DNA of 42,833 bases, taken from contig JAIMAI010000018.1 of NCBI GenBank assembly GCA_023512015.1, forward strand, positions 1 to 42,833, read 5' to 3'. The notes under the pieces were generated by a model. The model ran no database searches and was not told the origin of the DNA. It saw only the letters and a program-made list of their open reading frames with translations. The DNA comes from Acidothermus sp. GTDB taxonomy: Bacteria; Actinomycetota; Actinomycetes; Acidothermales; Acidothermaceae. Of the stretch, positions 1 to 11,692 are shown piece by piece. A program made the position numbers and the translations under genes. How positions within the stretch are numbered: position 1 is the stretch's first letter; each line of letters opens with the position of its first letter.

Positions 1-189
1 AAAAAGGCTGCGGGGATCGAGAAGGGCTCCGCCGTCCCCCACCGGACGAAGGTCGCGACCCTCAGCCGGGAACAGCTTCGGCAGATCGCGCAGACCAAGC
101 TCCCCGACCTCAACGCCAGGGACATCGAGGCTGCCGAGAAGATCATTGCCGGCACGGCGCGTTCGATGGGAGTGACGATCGCGGACTGA
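1..189 (+). CDS. rplK: 50S ribosomal protein L11, C-terminal fragment (5' end outside window)
   Basis: The first 62 codons read in frame 1 to a TGA at 187-189 and give the C-terminal, rRNA-binding domain of L11. Visible family motifs are [11 protein letters not shown] near the start and the ending [11 protein letters not shown]11 binds the GTPase-associated centre of 23S rRNA and supports EF-G and release-factor function. The gene is partial only because the window starts inside it. It precedes rplA, the usual L11 operon order. In many bacteria L1 regulates this operon through a site upstream of rplK, which is not visible here. Identification is firm although only about 40% of the protein is seen. 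Confidence 0.96.
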   Translation, partial: KKAAGIEKGSAVPHRTKVATLSREQLRQIAQTKLPDLNARDIEAAEKIIAGTARSMGVTIAD

Positions 190-190
190 C

Positions 191-265
191 GGGCACGATG
201 CCCCACGGACGGCGCCCGTCGGCGTCCGAAACCATGAATCGGGAGTGGGAGGGTCGGCCGGACCC
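191..265 (+). promoter_or_regulatory. Cluster of three short hairpins between rplK and rplA
   Basis: The 109-nt gap holds three perfect short inverted repeats. GGGCA/TGCCC (191-203, 3-nt loop) starts one base after the rplK stop. CGGACG/CGTCCG lies at 206-228 with an 11-nt loop. GGGTC/GACCC lies at 251-265 with a 5-nt loop. None is followed by a T-run, so a simple intrinsic terminator is unlikely. They may be processing or RNA-stability structures, or a protein-binding site. GC-rich DNA makes such stems by chance fairly often, so the functional reading is weak. Confidence 0.35.
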
Positions 266-298
266 GCGGACCACGACCTTCGGGAGGAGAGACGAAGG

Positions 299-1018
299 AT
301 GAAACGCGGCAAGAAATACCGCGCGGCGGCGCAATTGGTGGACCGTACGCGGCTGTATTCGCCCCTCGAAGCGGCGAGGCTGGCGAAGGAGACCAACACG
401 ATGCGGGTCCCCGCCACCGTCGAAGTGGCCATGAGGCTCGGAGTGGACCCGCGCAAGGCCGATCAAATGGTCCGTGGCACGGTGAACCTGCCCCACGGTA
501 CGGGGAAGACCGCGCGGGTGCTGGTCTTCGCGACCGGTGAGCGGGCCGAGGAGGCTCGGGCGGCCGGAGCGGATTACGTCGGGGCGGACGAGCTGATCGA
601 GCAGGTCGCCGGCGGTTTCCTCGACTTCGACGCGGTGGTCGCGACTCCCGATCTGATGGGCAAGGTGGGTCGGCTCGGTCGCATCCTCGGTCCTCGTGGA
701 CTCATGCCGAACCCGAAGACCGGCACGGTCACCAACGACGTGGCCAAGGCCGTCTCCGACATCAAGGCCGGCAAGATCGATTTTCGGGTGGACCGCCAGG
801 CCAACCTGCACGTCGTCATCGGCAAGACCAATTTCACCGAGCGTCAGCTCGTCGAGAACTATGCGGCCGTTCTCGACGAAGTCCTGCGGCTCAAGCCGCA
901 AACCGCCAAGGGCCGCTATCTGAAGAAGGTGACCTTCTCGACCACGATGGGCCCCGGGATTCCCGTCGACCCGAACCGGGTGCGCAACCTGCTGGCCGAG
1001 GAGACCGCTGCCGCGTGA
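299..1018 (+). CDS. rplA: 50S ribosomal protein L1
   Basis: This 239-residue protein is the normal length for L1. It shows the family motifs [40 protein letters not shown] and [12 protein letters not shown]1 forms the mobile L1 stalk of the 50S subunit, assists release of deacylated tRNA from the E site, and in many bacteria represses translation of its own operon. The ATG at 299 is chosen because GGGAGGAGA (282-290) lies just upstream and the product begins [11 protein letters not shown] as in other actinobacteria. An in-frame upstream extension to 245 has no such support. It is followed by a 239-nt gap carrying the rplJ promoter and L10 leader. Confidence 0.97.
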   Translation: MKRGKKYRAAAQLVDRTRLYSPLEAARLAKETNTMRVPATVEVAMRLGVDPRKADQMVRGTVNLPHGTGKTARVLVFATGERAEEARAAGADYVGADELIEQVAGGFLDFDAVVATPDLMGKVGRLGRILGPRGLMPNPKTGTVTNDVAKAVSDIKAGKIDFRVDRQANLHVVIGKTNFTERQLVENYAAVLDEVLRLKPQTAKGRYLKKVTFSTTMGPGIPVDPNRVRNLLAEETAAA

Positions 1019-1039
1019 GCGGTCGGTTCGACCCCGGTT

Positions 1040-1068
1040 TTGACCCGCGGCAGTCCACCTCGTAAGGT
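1040..1068 (+). promoter_or_regulatory. Promoter for rplJ-rplL (sigma-70 type)
   Basis: TTGACC (1040-1045) and TAAGGT (1063-1068) are separated by exactly 17 bp, a good match to the actinobacterial housekeeping sigma consensus (TTGAC and TAnnnT). Predicted initiation is near 1075, leaving a transcribed leader of about 180 nt before rplJ. It suggests that rplJL can be transcribed apart from rplKA. Assigned by inspection only. Confidence 0.72.
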
Positions 1069-1074
1069 TGGGGA

Positions 1075-1217
1075 CGCCGAAGACCGCTGGTCGGCCGCTT
1101 CCCGCATCGGCAGGAGCAGCCCGAAGGTCCGTACGACGGTACGGCGACCCGCGCAGGCGCAGGTAGAGAGCTGTGTGCTCCAAGCCCCGTGCGCTGCGCG
1201 CCGGGGCAGTTTCTTTT
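1075..1217 (+). promoter_or_regulatory. L10 leader (autoregulatory mRNA structure) upstream of rplJ
   Basis: The leader contains the sequence CCGAAGACCGCTGGTCGG (from 1077), which forms a GACC/GGTC hairpin and is a hallmark of the actinobacterial L10 leader. Downstream segments GAAGGTCC and GCGCAGGCGCAGG fit the rest of the family. The known role of this RNA is to bind the L10(L12)4 complex through a kink-turn and so shut down its own operon when rRNA is limiting. It ends in the terminator-like hairpin listed separately, which implies transcription attenuation. I recognise the family by motif and position; a covariance-model search would settle the boundaries. Confidence 0.78.
1184..1217 (+). 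terminator. Attenuator hairpin of the L10 leader
   Basis: GCCCCG (1184-1189) pairs with CGGGGC (1202-1207), and inside it GCGC (1191-1194) pairs with GCGC (1198-1201) around a TGC loop, leaving one bulged T at 1190. The 10-bp stem is followed by AGTTTCTTTT (1208-1217). This is the only stem in the window with a real T-rich tail, and it lies 40 nt before the rplJ start. It fits a Rho-independent attenuator controlled by the L10 complex. Confidence 0.72.
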
Positions 1218-1257
1218 CGATGCCGTTTTGGGACGTGGCCGACGAGGAAGGAGTGCC

Positions 1258-1776
1258 ATGCCCAAGCCGGAGAAGGTGCGCGCCGTCGCGGAGCTCACCG
1301 AGCGTTTCAAGACGTCGACCGCCGCCGTGCTCACCGAGTACCGGGGGCTCAGCGTGGCTCAACTCGCCGAGCTGCGAAAGGCGCTCAACGGTAACGCCGA
1401 GTACAAGGTCGTCAAGAACACCCTGTCGACGTTGGCAGTCCGCGAGGCCGGACTCGCCGAATTGGAATCTTTCTTCCAAGGGCCGTCTGCGGTGGCGTTC
1501 GTCACCGGTGATCCGGTTCGAGTGGCGAAGAGTCTACGGGACTTCGCGCGGAGCAACCCTGCTCTTGTGATCAAGGGTGGCGTCCTCGAGGGGAAATTGC
1601 TGACCCCTCCCGAGGTGACCGCGCTCGCCGACCTGGAGTCGCGGGAAGTCGTGCTCGCCAAGGTCGCCGGTGCCGCCAACGCCCTCCTGGCTCGCGCGGC
1701 CGGTCTCTTTCAAGCTCCCCTCGCGCAGGTCGCTCGTCTTGCGGACGCGCTGCGCGCCAAGCAAGCCGAGGCGTGA
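1258..1776 (+). CDS. rplJ: 50S ribosomal protein L10
   Basis: This is a 172-residue L10 (uL10). It anchors L7/L12 dimers to form the stalk that recruits and activates translational GTPases. Family features are the start [17 protein letters not shown], the [15 protein letters not shown] segment, [10 protein letters not shown], and a C-terminal helix that carries L12 dimers. The ATG at 1258 follows GAGGAAGGAG (1243-1252) with good spacing; an upstream in-frame extension to 1189 would run through the attenuator hairpin and is rejected. It forms a unit with rplL 51 nt downstream, under the leader at 1075-1217. Confidence 0.97.
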   Translation: MPKPEKVRAVAELTERFKTSTAAVLTEYRGLSVAQLAELRKALNGNAEYKVVKNTLSTLAVREAGLAELESFFQGPSAVAFVTGDPVRVAKSLRDFARSNPALVIKGGVLEGKLLTPPEVTALADLESREVVLAKVAGAANALLARAAGLFQAPLAQVARLADALRAKQAEA

Positions 1777-1827
1777 CCCGTCGCGCCGCACCAGTCCCAC
1801 CATCGATCGAGAAAGGAAGTGTCACCG

Positions 1828-2217
1828 ATGGCGAAGCTCAGCACCGATGAGCTCATCGAGGCGTTCAAGGAGTTGTCCCTTCTGGAGCTCTCCGAGTTCG
1901 TCAAGCGTTTCGAGGAGACCTTCGGGGTCACCGCTGCGGCACCGGTCGCGGTAGCGGCCGCGCCCGCCGCGGCCGGGGCGGCCCCCACCGAGGAGGTCGA
2001 GGAGCAGGCTGAGTTCGACGTGATCCTCGAAGAGGCCGGTGCCCAGAAGATCCAGGTCATCAAGGCTGTTCGCGAGCTCACCAGCCTCGGACTCAAGGAA
2101 GCCAAGGACCTCGTCGACGGTGCGCCGAAGCCTGTCTTGGAGAAGGTCAACAAGGAGACCGCGGAGAAGGCCAAGGCTGCACTCGAGGGCGCCGGCGCCA
2201 AGGTCACCGTCAAGTAG
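1828..2217 (+). CDS. rplL: 50S ribosomal protein L7/L12
   Basis: A 129-residue acidic protein with the standard three parts of bL12. The N-terminal dimerisation domain ([16 protein letters not shown]) is followed by an Ala/Pro-rich hinge near residues 35-55. The C-terminal factor-binding domain includes [20 protein letters not shown] and ends GAGAKVTVK. It is the multi-copy stalk protein that contacts EF-G, EF-Tu and IF2. ATG 1828 is preferred to the in-frame GTG 1819, because GAAAGGAAG (1811-1819) sits 8 nt before the ATG and overlaps the GTG. It is co-transcribed with rplJ. Confidence 0.97.
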   Translation: MAKLSTDELIEAFKELSLLELSEFVKRFEETFGVTAAAPVAVAAAPAAAGAAPTEEVEEQAEFDVILEEAGAQKIQVIKAVRELTSLGLKEAKDLVDGAPKPVLEKVNKETAEKAKAALEGAGAKVTVK

Positions 2218-2384
2218 CCGCTGGCTCGTTCGTTTCCGGCCTGACCGACCCTGGTGGGCTACCGGGGACGGGGAGGGGCGAACGGCGTCCAGAAAGTTCC
2301 CCTCGGCGCTTGACGTGGAGGCGTGCGTGTGCGCATGCTCGCATTGACTGTGAATAGCTTTGATCAAGCGTCCGGATCGGGCGC

Positions 2385-2413
2385 TCGACAGCAGTGGGCG
2401 TATTCGCTACACT
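2385..2413 (+). promoter_or_regulatory. Promoter for rpoB-rpoC
   Basis: TCGACA (2385-2390) and TACACT (2408-2413) are spaced by 17 bp. Initiation would fall near 2420, giving a leader of about 80 nt that begins close to TTTTGCGCTGCCTGC. It lies in the 284-nt gap between rplL and rpoB. Further TTGAC boxes at 2310-2315 and 2344-2349 lack convincing -10 partners. A separate rpoBC promoter at this position is usual in actinobacteria. The call rests on consensus match and spacing only. Confidence 0.65.
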
Positions 2414-2501
2414 GCTCTTTTGCGCTGCCTGCGGAGCCGTCATCACCGGTCCCCGGTCGCGCGTGCCTACGGTAGATCGCGAGCCCTGGAAGGAACGTCA
2501 C

Positions 2502-5500
2502 TTGGCCGCCTCGGGCAAGACATCGATGACGATCAATCAAGCTGGTACTCCCCATCGCATCTCCTTCGCCAAGATTCACGAACCGCTCGACCTTCCCGAT
2601 CTCCTTGCGTTGCAGATCGAGTCCTTCGACTGGCTCGTCGGCAACGACGCGTGGAAGGCCCGGGTGGAGGCCGCCCTCGTCGCCGGGCGGACGGACGTGA
2701 ACACGACGTCCGGACTCGAGGAGATCTTCGAGGAGATCAGTCCGATCGAGGACCTCTCGGGGACGATGTCGCTTTCCTTCCGCGACCACCGCTTCGAGCC
2801 GCCGAAGAACACGGTCGACGAATGCCGCGAGCGCGACTTCACCTATTCGGCTCCGCTCTTCGTCACAGCGGAGTTCGTCAACAACTCGACGGGTGAGATC
2901 AAGAGCCAGACGGTCTTCATGGGCGACTTCCCGCTGATGACCGACAAGGGAACGTTCATCATCAACGGCACCGAGCGGGTCGTCGTCTCGCAGTTGGTTC
3001 GCTCTCCGGGCGTGTACTTCGATCGCACGGTCGACAAGACCTCCGACCGCGACATCTACGGTTGCAAGATCATTCCAAGCCGCGGGGCGTGGCTGGAGTT
3101 CGAGATCGACAAGCGCGACAACGTCGGCGTCCGTCTCGATCGGAAGCGCAAGCAGAGCGTCACCGTCCTCCTGAAGGCCCTGGGGTGGGACGACGCCCGC
3201 ATCCTCGAACGCTTCGGGGAGTTCGAATCGATGCGCGTGACCCTGGAGAAGGATCACGTGCACACCCAGGAAGAGGCGCTTCTCGACATCTATCGCAAGC
3301 TGCGACCCGGCGAGCCCCCGACGCACGAGGCGGCGCAGAGCCTCTTGAACAACCTCTACTTCAACCCCAAGCGGTACGACCTCGCCAAAGTCGGTCGCTA
3401 CAAGATCAACAAGAAGCTGGGGTTGGACCTGCCCTACACGCAGAACACGCTCACCGAGGACGACATCGTCGCCACGATCGAGTACTTGGTGCGGTTGCAC
3501 GCCGGCCAGACCGAGATCGTCCGTGATGGTCGGACCGTGATCCTCGAGGTCGACGACATCGACCACTTTGGCAATCGGCGACTCCGCACCGTCGGCGAAT
3601 TGATCCAAAACCAGATTCGGCTCGGGCTGGCCCGCATGGAGCGGGTGGTCCGAGAACGGATGACGACGCAGGACATCGAGGCGATCACGCCTCAGACGCT
3701 GATCAACATTCGCCCGGTTGTGGCGAGCATCAAGGAGTTCTTCGGCACCTCCCAGCTCAGCCAGTTCCTCGATCAGACCAACCCGCTCGCCGGCCTCACG
3801 CACAAACGGCGGTTGTCCGCCCTCGGCCCCGGCGGTCTGAGCCGGGAACGAGCCGGCATGGAGGTCCGCGACGTCCACCCCAGTCACTACGGGCGTATGT
3901 GTCCGGTCGAGACCCCGGAAGGCCCCAACATCGGCCTCATCGGGTCGCTGGCCACCCACGGGCGGATCAACGCCTTCGGGTTCGTCGAGACGCCGTATCG
4001 CAAGGTTGTCGATGGCCGGGTGACGGATCAAGTCGACTACCTCACGGCCGACGAGGAGGACCGTCACGTCATCGCGCAGGCCAACGCGCCGCTGACCGAA
4101 GATGGGCGGTTCGCGGAGGCCCGTGTCCTGGTGCGCCGACGCGGGGGAGAGGTCGACTTCGTCCCTCCCTCCGCAGTGGATTACATGGACGTCTCTCCTC
4201 GGCAGATGGTGTCGGTCGCCACCGCCTTGATCCCATTCCTGGAGCACGACGACGCCAACCGGGCGCTCATGGGTTCGAACATGCAGCGGCAAGCCGTGCC
4301 CCTGCTGCGTTCCGAGGCACCCCTCGTGGGCACCGGGATGGAATTCCGCGCAGCGGTGGACGCCGGGGACGTGGTGACGGCGACCAAGGCCGGTGTCGTC
4401 GAGGAGGTTTCCGCCGACCTCATAACGATCATGGCGGACGACGGCACCCGCCAGACATACCGGCTCGCCAAGTTCCGTCGCTCCAACCAAGGCACCTGCA
4501 TCAACCAGCGGCCACTGGTCGACGAGGGACAGCGGGTCGAAGCCGGTCAGCCGATCGCCGACGGCCCCTGCACGCAAGGCGGGGAGCTGGCGCTGGGACG
4601 CAACCTGCTGGTCGCATTCATGTCCTGGGAAGGGCACAATTACGAAGACGCGATCATCATTTCCCAGCGCCTGGTCAAGGACGACATCCTCACCTCGATC
4701 CACATCGAGGAGCACGAGGTCGACGCCCGCGACACCAAGCTTGGCCCGGAAGAGATCACCCGCGATATCCCCAACGTCAGTGAGGAGATCCTCGCCGACC
4801 TCGACGAGCGTGGGATCATCCGGATCGGTGCGGACGTCGTCCCGGGCGACATCCTGGTGGGCAAGGTCACCCCGAAGGGTGAGACGGAACTCACCCCCGA
4901 AGAGCGACTTCTCCGAGCGATCTTCGGTGAGAAGGCCCGGGAGGTCCGCGACACCTCGCTCAAGGTGCCGCACGGCGAGTCCGGCAAGGTGATCGACGTC
5001 AAGATGTTCACTCGGGAGGACGCCGAGCTGCCTCCCGGCGTGAACGAACTCGTGCGGGTCTACGTCGCCCAGAAGCGTAAGATCACGGACGGCGACAAGC
5101 TCGCCGGACGGCACGGGAACAAAGGTGTCATCGCGAAAATCCTCCCCGAGGAGGACATGCCGTTCCTCGAGGACGGGACTCCGGTGGACATCATCCTGAA
5201 CCCGCTGGGTGTCCCGGGCCGTATGAACGTCGGACAGGTGCTGGAGACCCATCTCGGCTGGGCGGCAAAGTCCGGCTGGAAGATCGAGATGGATGGGCAG
5301 CCGGAGGGGTGGCGCAAGCGGTTGAGCGACATCGGTGCTCTCGAGGCCGCTCCGAACACCCTCGTCGCGACCCCGGTCTTCGACGGCGCCAAGGAGGACG
5401 AGATCCGAGGCCTCCTTGAAGGTGCGCTGCCGAACGCCGACGGGTTGCGGATGGTCGGTCCCGACGGTAAGGCTCGGCTCTTCGACGGTCGGACCGGCGA

Positions 5501-5981
5501 GCCGTATCCGGAGCCGATCAGCGTGGGTTACATCTACATCATGAAGCTCCACCACCTGGTGGACGACAAGCTTCACGCGCGGTCCACCGGCCCGTACTCG
5601 ATGATCACGCAACAGCCACTCGGAGGTAAGGCTCAATTCGGTGGTCAGCGGTTCGGGGAGATGGAGGTCTGGGCGCTGGAAGCCTACGGCGCGGCCTATG
5701 CCCTCCAGGAGCTGCTCACTATCAAGTCCGACGACGTGCTCGGCCGGGTGAAGGTCTACGAGGCGATCGTCAAGGGCGAGAACATCCCCGAACCGGGCAT
5801 CCCCGAGTCGTTCAAGGTTCTGGTCAAGGAGATGCAGGCGCTCTGCCTGAATGTGGAGGTGCTCTCCAGTGACGGGATGACCGTGGAGATGCGTGAGACG
5901 GACGACGAGGTGTTCCGCGCCGCCGAAGAGCTCGGTATCGATCTGTCGCGGCGCGAACCGAGCAGCGTCGAGGAAATCTAG
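2502..5981 (+). CDS. rpoB: DNA-directed RNA polymerase subunit beta
   Basis: A 1159-residue beta subunit, the normal actinobacterial size. It forms one pincer of RNA polymerase and part of the active centre. The rifampicin pocket lies around residues 415-442 and keeps the sensitive residues: D424, H434 and S439 correspond to E. coli D516, H526 and S531. Further conserved blocks include [38 protein letters not shown] and, near the C-terminus, [18 protein letters not shown]. The start is TTG at 2502, placed 7 nt after GGAAGGA (2488-2494), giving an N-terminus (LAASGKTSM) like other actinobacteria. The upstream in-frame extension to 2394 would overlap the promoter. rpoC follows after 87 nt. Confidence 0.97.
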   Translation: MAASGKTSMTINQAGTPHRISFAKIHEPLDLPDLLALQIESFDWLVGNDAWKARVEAALVAGRTDVNTTSGLEEIFEEISPIEDLSGTMSLSFRDHRFEPPKNTVDECRERDFTYSAPLFVTAEFVNNSTGEIKSQTVFMGDFPLMTDKGTFIINGTERVVVSQLVRSPGVYFDRTVDKTSDRDIYGCKIIPSRGAWLEFEIDKRDNVGVRLDRKRKQSVTVLLKALGWDDARILERFGEFESMRVTLEKDHVHTQEEALLDIYRKLRPGEPPTHEAAQSLLNNLYFNPKRYDLAKVGRYKINKKLGLDLPYTQNTLTEDDIVATIEYLVRLHAGQTEIVRDGRTVILEVDDIDHFGNRRLRTVGELIQNQIRLGLARMERVVRERMTTQDIEAITPQTLINIRPVVASIKEFFGTSQLSQFLDQTNPLAGLTHKRRLSALGPGGLSRERAGMEVRDVHPSHYGRMCPVETPEGPNIGLIGSLATHGRINAFGFVETPYRKVVDGRVTDQVDYLTADEEDRHVIAQANAPLTEDGRFAEARVLVRRRGGEVDFVPPSAVDYMDVSPRQMVSVATALIPFLEHDDANRALMGSNMQRQAVPLLRSEAPLVGTGMEFRAAVDAGDVVTATKAGVVEEVSADLITIMADDGTRQTYRLAKFRRSNQGTCINQRPLVDEGQRVEAGQPIADGPCTQGGELALGRNLLVAFMSWEGHNYEDAIIISQRLVKDDILTSIHIEEHEVDARDTKLGPEEITRDIPNVSEEILADLDERGIIRIGADVVPGDILVGKVTPKGETELTPEERLLRAIFGEKAREVRDTSLKVPHGESGKVIDVKMFTREDAELPPGVNELVRVYVAQKRKITDGDKLAGRHGNKGVIAKILPEEDMPFLEDGTPVDIILNPLGVPGRMNVGQVLETHLGWAAKSGWKIEMDGQPEGWRKRLSDIGALEAAPNTLVATPVFDGAKEDEIRGLLEGALPNADGLRMVGPDGKARLFDGRTGEPYPEPISVGYIYIMKLHHLVDDKLHARSTGPYSMITQQPLGGKAQFGGQRFGEMEVWALEAYGAAYALQELLTIKSDDVLGRVKVYEAIVKGENIPEPGIPESFKVLVKEMQALCLNVEVLSSDGMTVEMRETDDEVFRAAEELGIDLSRREPSSVEEI

Positions 5982-6068
5982 GTGCGGCCGAATCTCCGAA
6001 CGATCGTGATCGATATGCCCTGCACTGGGTGACGAATTCGCAGCGCGCGACGGAAAGAAGGAATCCAG

Positions 6069-10001
<3,933 letters not shown>

Positions 10002-10099
10002 GCGGTCCGGTCGCGAAATTCGATGGCGCCCTGAGGTAGGGTCCCGCTAAATTCCTGGCCTACCGCCGCGAAGGGCGGCCTGTCCCGGGAGGGAATGCC

Positions 10100-10504
10100 A
10101 TGACCAGCGACCAGCCGCCCGAAGATCGTCCTCAGGTGTCGGCGCCTCCTAACTGGACGGGACCCTGGGCGTTGTCCGGACCGCCGAACCCAGGGTGGCC
10201 TGCGCCGTGGCCTCCCCCGCCGGTGTACGGGCACCCGGTGCCGTCGCTGGCGGTACGTAAGACCGACGGCTTCGCGATCGCCTCGCTCGTCCTCGGCCTA
10301 TTCTTCTGGTTCCCGGGGTTAGCGATCATCACCGGTCTACTCGCTCTGATCTTCGGATACATCGCCCTTTCTCGTATCCGACAGAGTGGCACCGCCGGGC
10401 GGGGCATGGCGATCGCCGGCGTCGTCCTCGGCTGGGTATCCGTGGTGGGCTGGGTGTTGGCGATCATCGCGGAGATCGCGAGCTCTGTTACCCAAATGTC
10501 GTGA
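10100..10504 (+). CDS. Small membrane protein with Pro-rich N-terminus, DUF4190-like
   Basis: A 134-residue protein of unknown function. Residues 1-50 are rich in Pro, Trp and Gly. Residues 57-92 and 102-128 are two long hydrophobic stretches with small residues, joined by SRIRQSGTAGRGMAIAG. That pattern is typical of the DUF4190 family, which is common in actinobacteria. ATG 10100 follows GGGAGGG (10087-10093). It lies between rpoC and the str operon on the same strand; a TAGGGT box (10037-10042) could be a -10 for it but has no clear -35. A hairpin follows 6 nt after the stop. The family call is by pattern, and no function can be inferred from its neighbours. Confidence 0.75.
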   Translation: MTSDQPPEDRPQVSAPPNWTGPWALSGPPNPGWPAPWPPPPVYGHPVPSLAVRKTDGFAIASLVLGLFFWFPGLAIITGLLALIFGYIALSRIRQSGTAGRGMAIAGVVLGWVSVVGWVLAIIAEIASSVTQMS

Positions 10505-10510
10505 TTCACG

Positions 10511-10534
10511 GGAAGGGTCGCTGAGCGACGTTCC
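10511..10534 (+). terminator. Putative T-less terminator after the DUF4190-like gene
   Basis: GGAA (10511-10514) pairs with TTCC (10531-10534), and GTCGC (10517-10521) pairs with GCGAC (10525-10529) around a TGA loop, with a small internal loop. The hairpin begins 6 nt after the stop codon. There is no T-run, as is common in actinobacteria. It would separate the rpo region from the str operon promoter at 10591. Confidence 0.5.
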
Positions 10535-10590
10535 TGAGCCACCGCGGGCACTCGACCATGGCTGTACGGGATCGTGGTGGCACCCCGGTT

Positions 10591-10619
10591 TTGACCTTTC
10601 CGGAACGGGTCGGTAACCT
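10591..10619 (+). promoter_or_regulatory. Strong promoter of the str operon (rpsL-rpsG-fusA-tuf)
   Basis: TTGACC (10591-10596), a 17-bp spacer and TAACCT (10614-10619) form one of the best sigma-70-type matches in the window, preceded by a T-run (GGTTTTGACC). Initiation is expected near 10626. That leaves a leader of about 190 nt (10626-10819) before rpsL. The leader is GC-rich and holds only small inverted repeats such as CCCC/GGGG at 10631-10642; I see no known riboswitch or protein-binding leader in it. A weaker TTGATG box at 10710 lacks a good -10. Confidence 0.75.
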
Positions 10620-10819
10620 AGCTGCTCGTGCCCCGCTTGGGGTGCCTGTTCGCTTGCGCTGCGCGCGGGCGTCGTCCGCGGCGCGGCCCCCGTCGATCCG
10701 CCAAGGGTTTTGATGGTGTGGCCGGCGCCCGACACACCCGACCGCGTGGTCCGGCGATACGGTGAACAAGCGGTTACTCCCGGCGAAACACCGCAAACGG
10801 CGCGACGAGAAAGGCAGCG

Positions 10820-11194
10820 ATGCCGACGATCCAGCAGTTGGTCCGCAAGGGCCGGCAGGCCAAGGCGAGCAAGACCAAGACGCCTGCGCTCAAGGGCTCG
10901 CCCCAGCGGCGTGGCGTCTGCACCCGCGTCTACACCACCACTCCGAAGAAGCCGAACTCGGCGCTTCGGAAGGTGGCCAGGGTGCGGCTGACCAGTGGGG
11001 TCGAAGTGACCGCCTACATCCCCGGCATCGGTCACAACCTCCAGGAGCACTCGATCGTGCTGGTTCGTGGCGGTCGTGTCAAGGACCTGCCCGGCATCCG
11101 TTACAAGATCATTCGTGGTGCCTTGGACACCCAAGGAGTGCGTAACCGGAAGCAAGGACGGAGTCGTTACGGCGCGAAGAAGGAGAAGAGCTGA
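10820..11194 (+). CDS. rpsL: 30S ribosomal protein S12
   Basis: A 124-residue S12 located at the decoding centre, where it monitors codon-anticodon pairing. The conserved [19 protein letters not shown] and [13 protein letters not shown] segments are intact. Both lysines whose mutation gives streptomycin resistance are therefore present, and the allele looks sensitive. ATG 10820 follows GAGAAAGG. Its stop overlaps the rpsG start by one base (TGATG at 11192-11196), so the two are translationally coupled. It is the first gene of the str operon. Confidence 0.98.
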   Translation: MPTIQQLVRKGRQAKASKTKTPALKGSPQRRGVCTRVYTTTPKKPNSALRKVARVRLTSGVEVTAYIPGIGHNLQEHSIVLVRGGRVKDLPGIRYKIIRGALDTQGVRNRKQGRSRYGAKKEKS

Positions 11195-11664
11195 TGCCCC
11201 GCAAGGGTCCAGCCCCTCGGCGTCCGATTGCCCCCGACCCGGTCTACGGATCGCCGTTGGTCACCGCCCTCATCAACAAGGTGTTGCAGCGCGGCAAGCG
11301 GTCGCTTGCCGAGCGGATCGTCTACAGCGCGCTGGAAGGGTGCCGCGCCAAGACGGGCACCGACCCGCTCATCACGTTGCGTCGTGCCCTGGACAACGTG
11401 CGCCCGACCCTGGAGGTGCGGAGCCGGCGGGTCGGAGGAGCAACCTACCAGGTGCCGGTGGAGGTGCGTCCGCAGCGCAGCACCGCGCTGGCGCTCCGGT
11501 GGCTCGTGCAGTACTCCAAGGTCCGCCGGGAGAAGACGATGATCGAGCGGCTCACCAACGAACTGCTCGATGCGAGCAATGGTCTAGGAGCCAGCGTCAA
11601 GCGACGCGAGGACACCCACAAGATGGCCGAATCCAACCGGGCTTTCGCCCACTACCGCTGGTAG
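11194..11664 (+). CDS. rpsG: 30S ribosomal protein S7
   Basis: A 156-residue S7, the primary assembly protein of the 30S head, which contacts the E-site tRNA. Family motifs are [52 protein letters not shown] and the ending NRAFAHYRW. The ATG overlaps the rpsL stop by one base. In E. coli S7 represses its own operon by binding the rpsL-rpsG junction. With a one-base overlap instead of a spacer, that mechanism cannot work in the same form here (inference). Confidence 0.98.
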   Translation: MPRKGPAPRRPIAPDPVYGSPLVTALINKVLQRGKRSLAERIVYSALEGCRAKTGTDPLITLRRALDNVRPTLEVRSRRVGGATYQVPVEVRPQRSTALALRWLVQYSKVRREKTMIERLTNELLDASNGLGASVKRREDTHKMAESNRAFAHYRW

Positions 11665-11692
11665 ACCGCGACGACGAGGAAGTTTCACGACC

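Noticed and set aside
2310-2349. Additional TTGAC boxes (2310-2315, 2344-2349) upstream of rpoB
   Set aside because: The possible -10 partners (CATGCT at 18 bp; none for the second) are poor compared with the TCGACA-TACACT pair.
3744-3840. Rifampicin- or streptomycin-resistance alleles in rpoB and rpsL
   Set aside because: Key residues (RpoB D424, H434, S439; both S12 lysine sites) are the sensitive forms.
10762-10819. Upstream open frame from a GTG at 10762 running into rpsL
   Set aside because: It continues out of frame through rpsL for 127 codons and has no Shine-Dalgarno support; it is a shadow frame.
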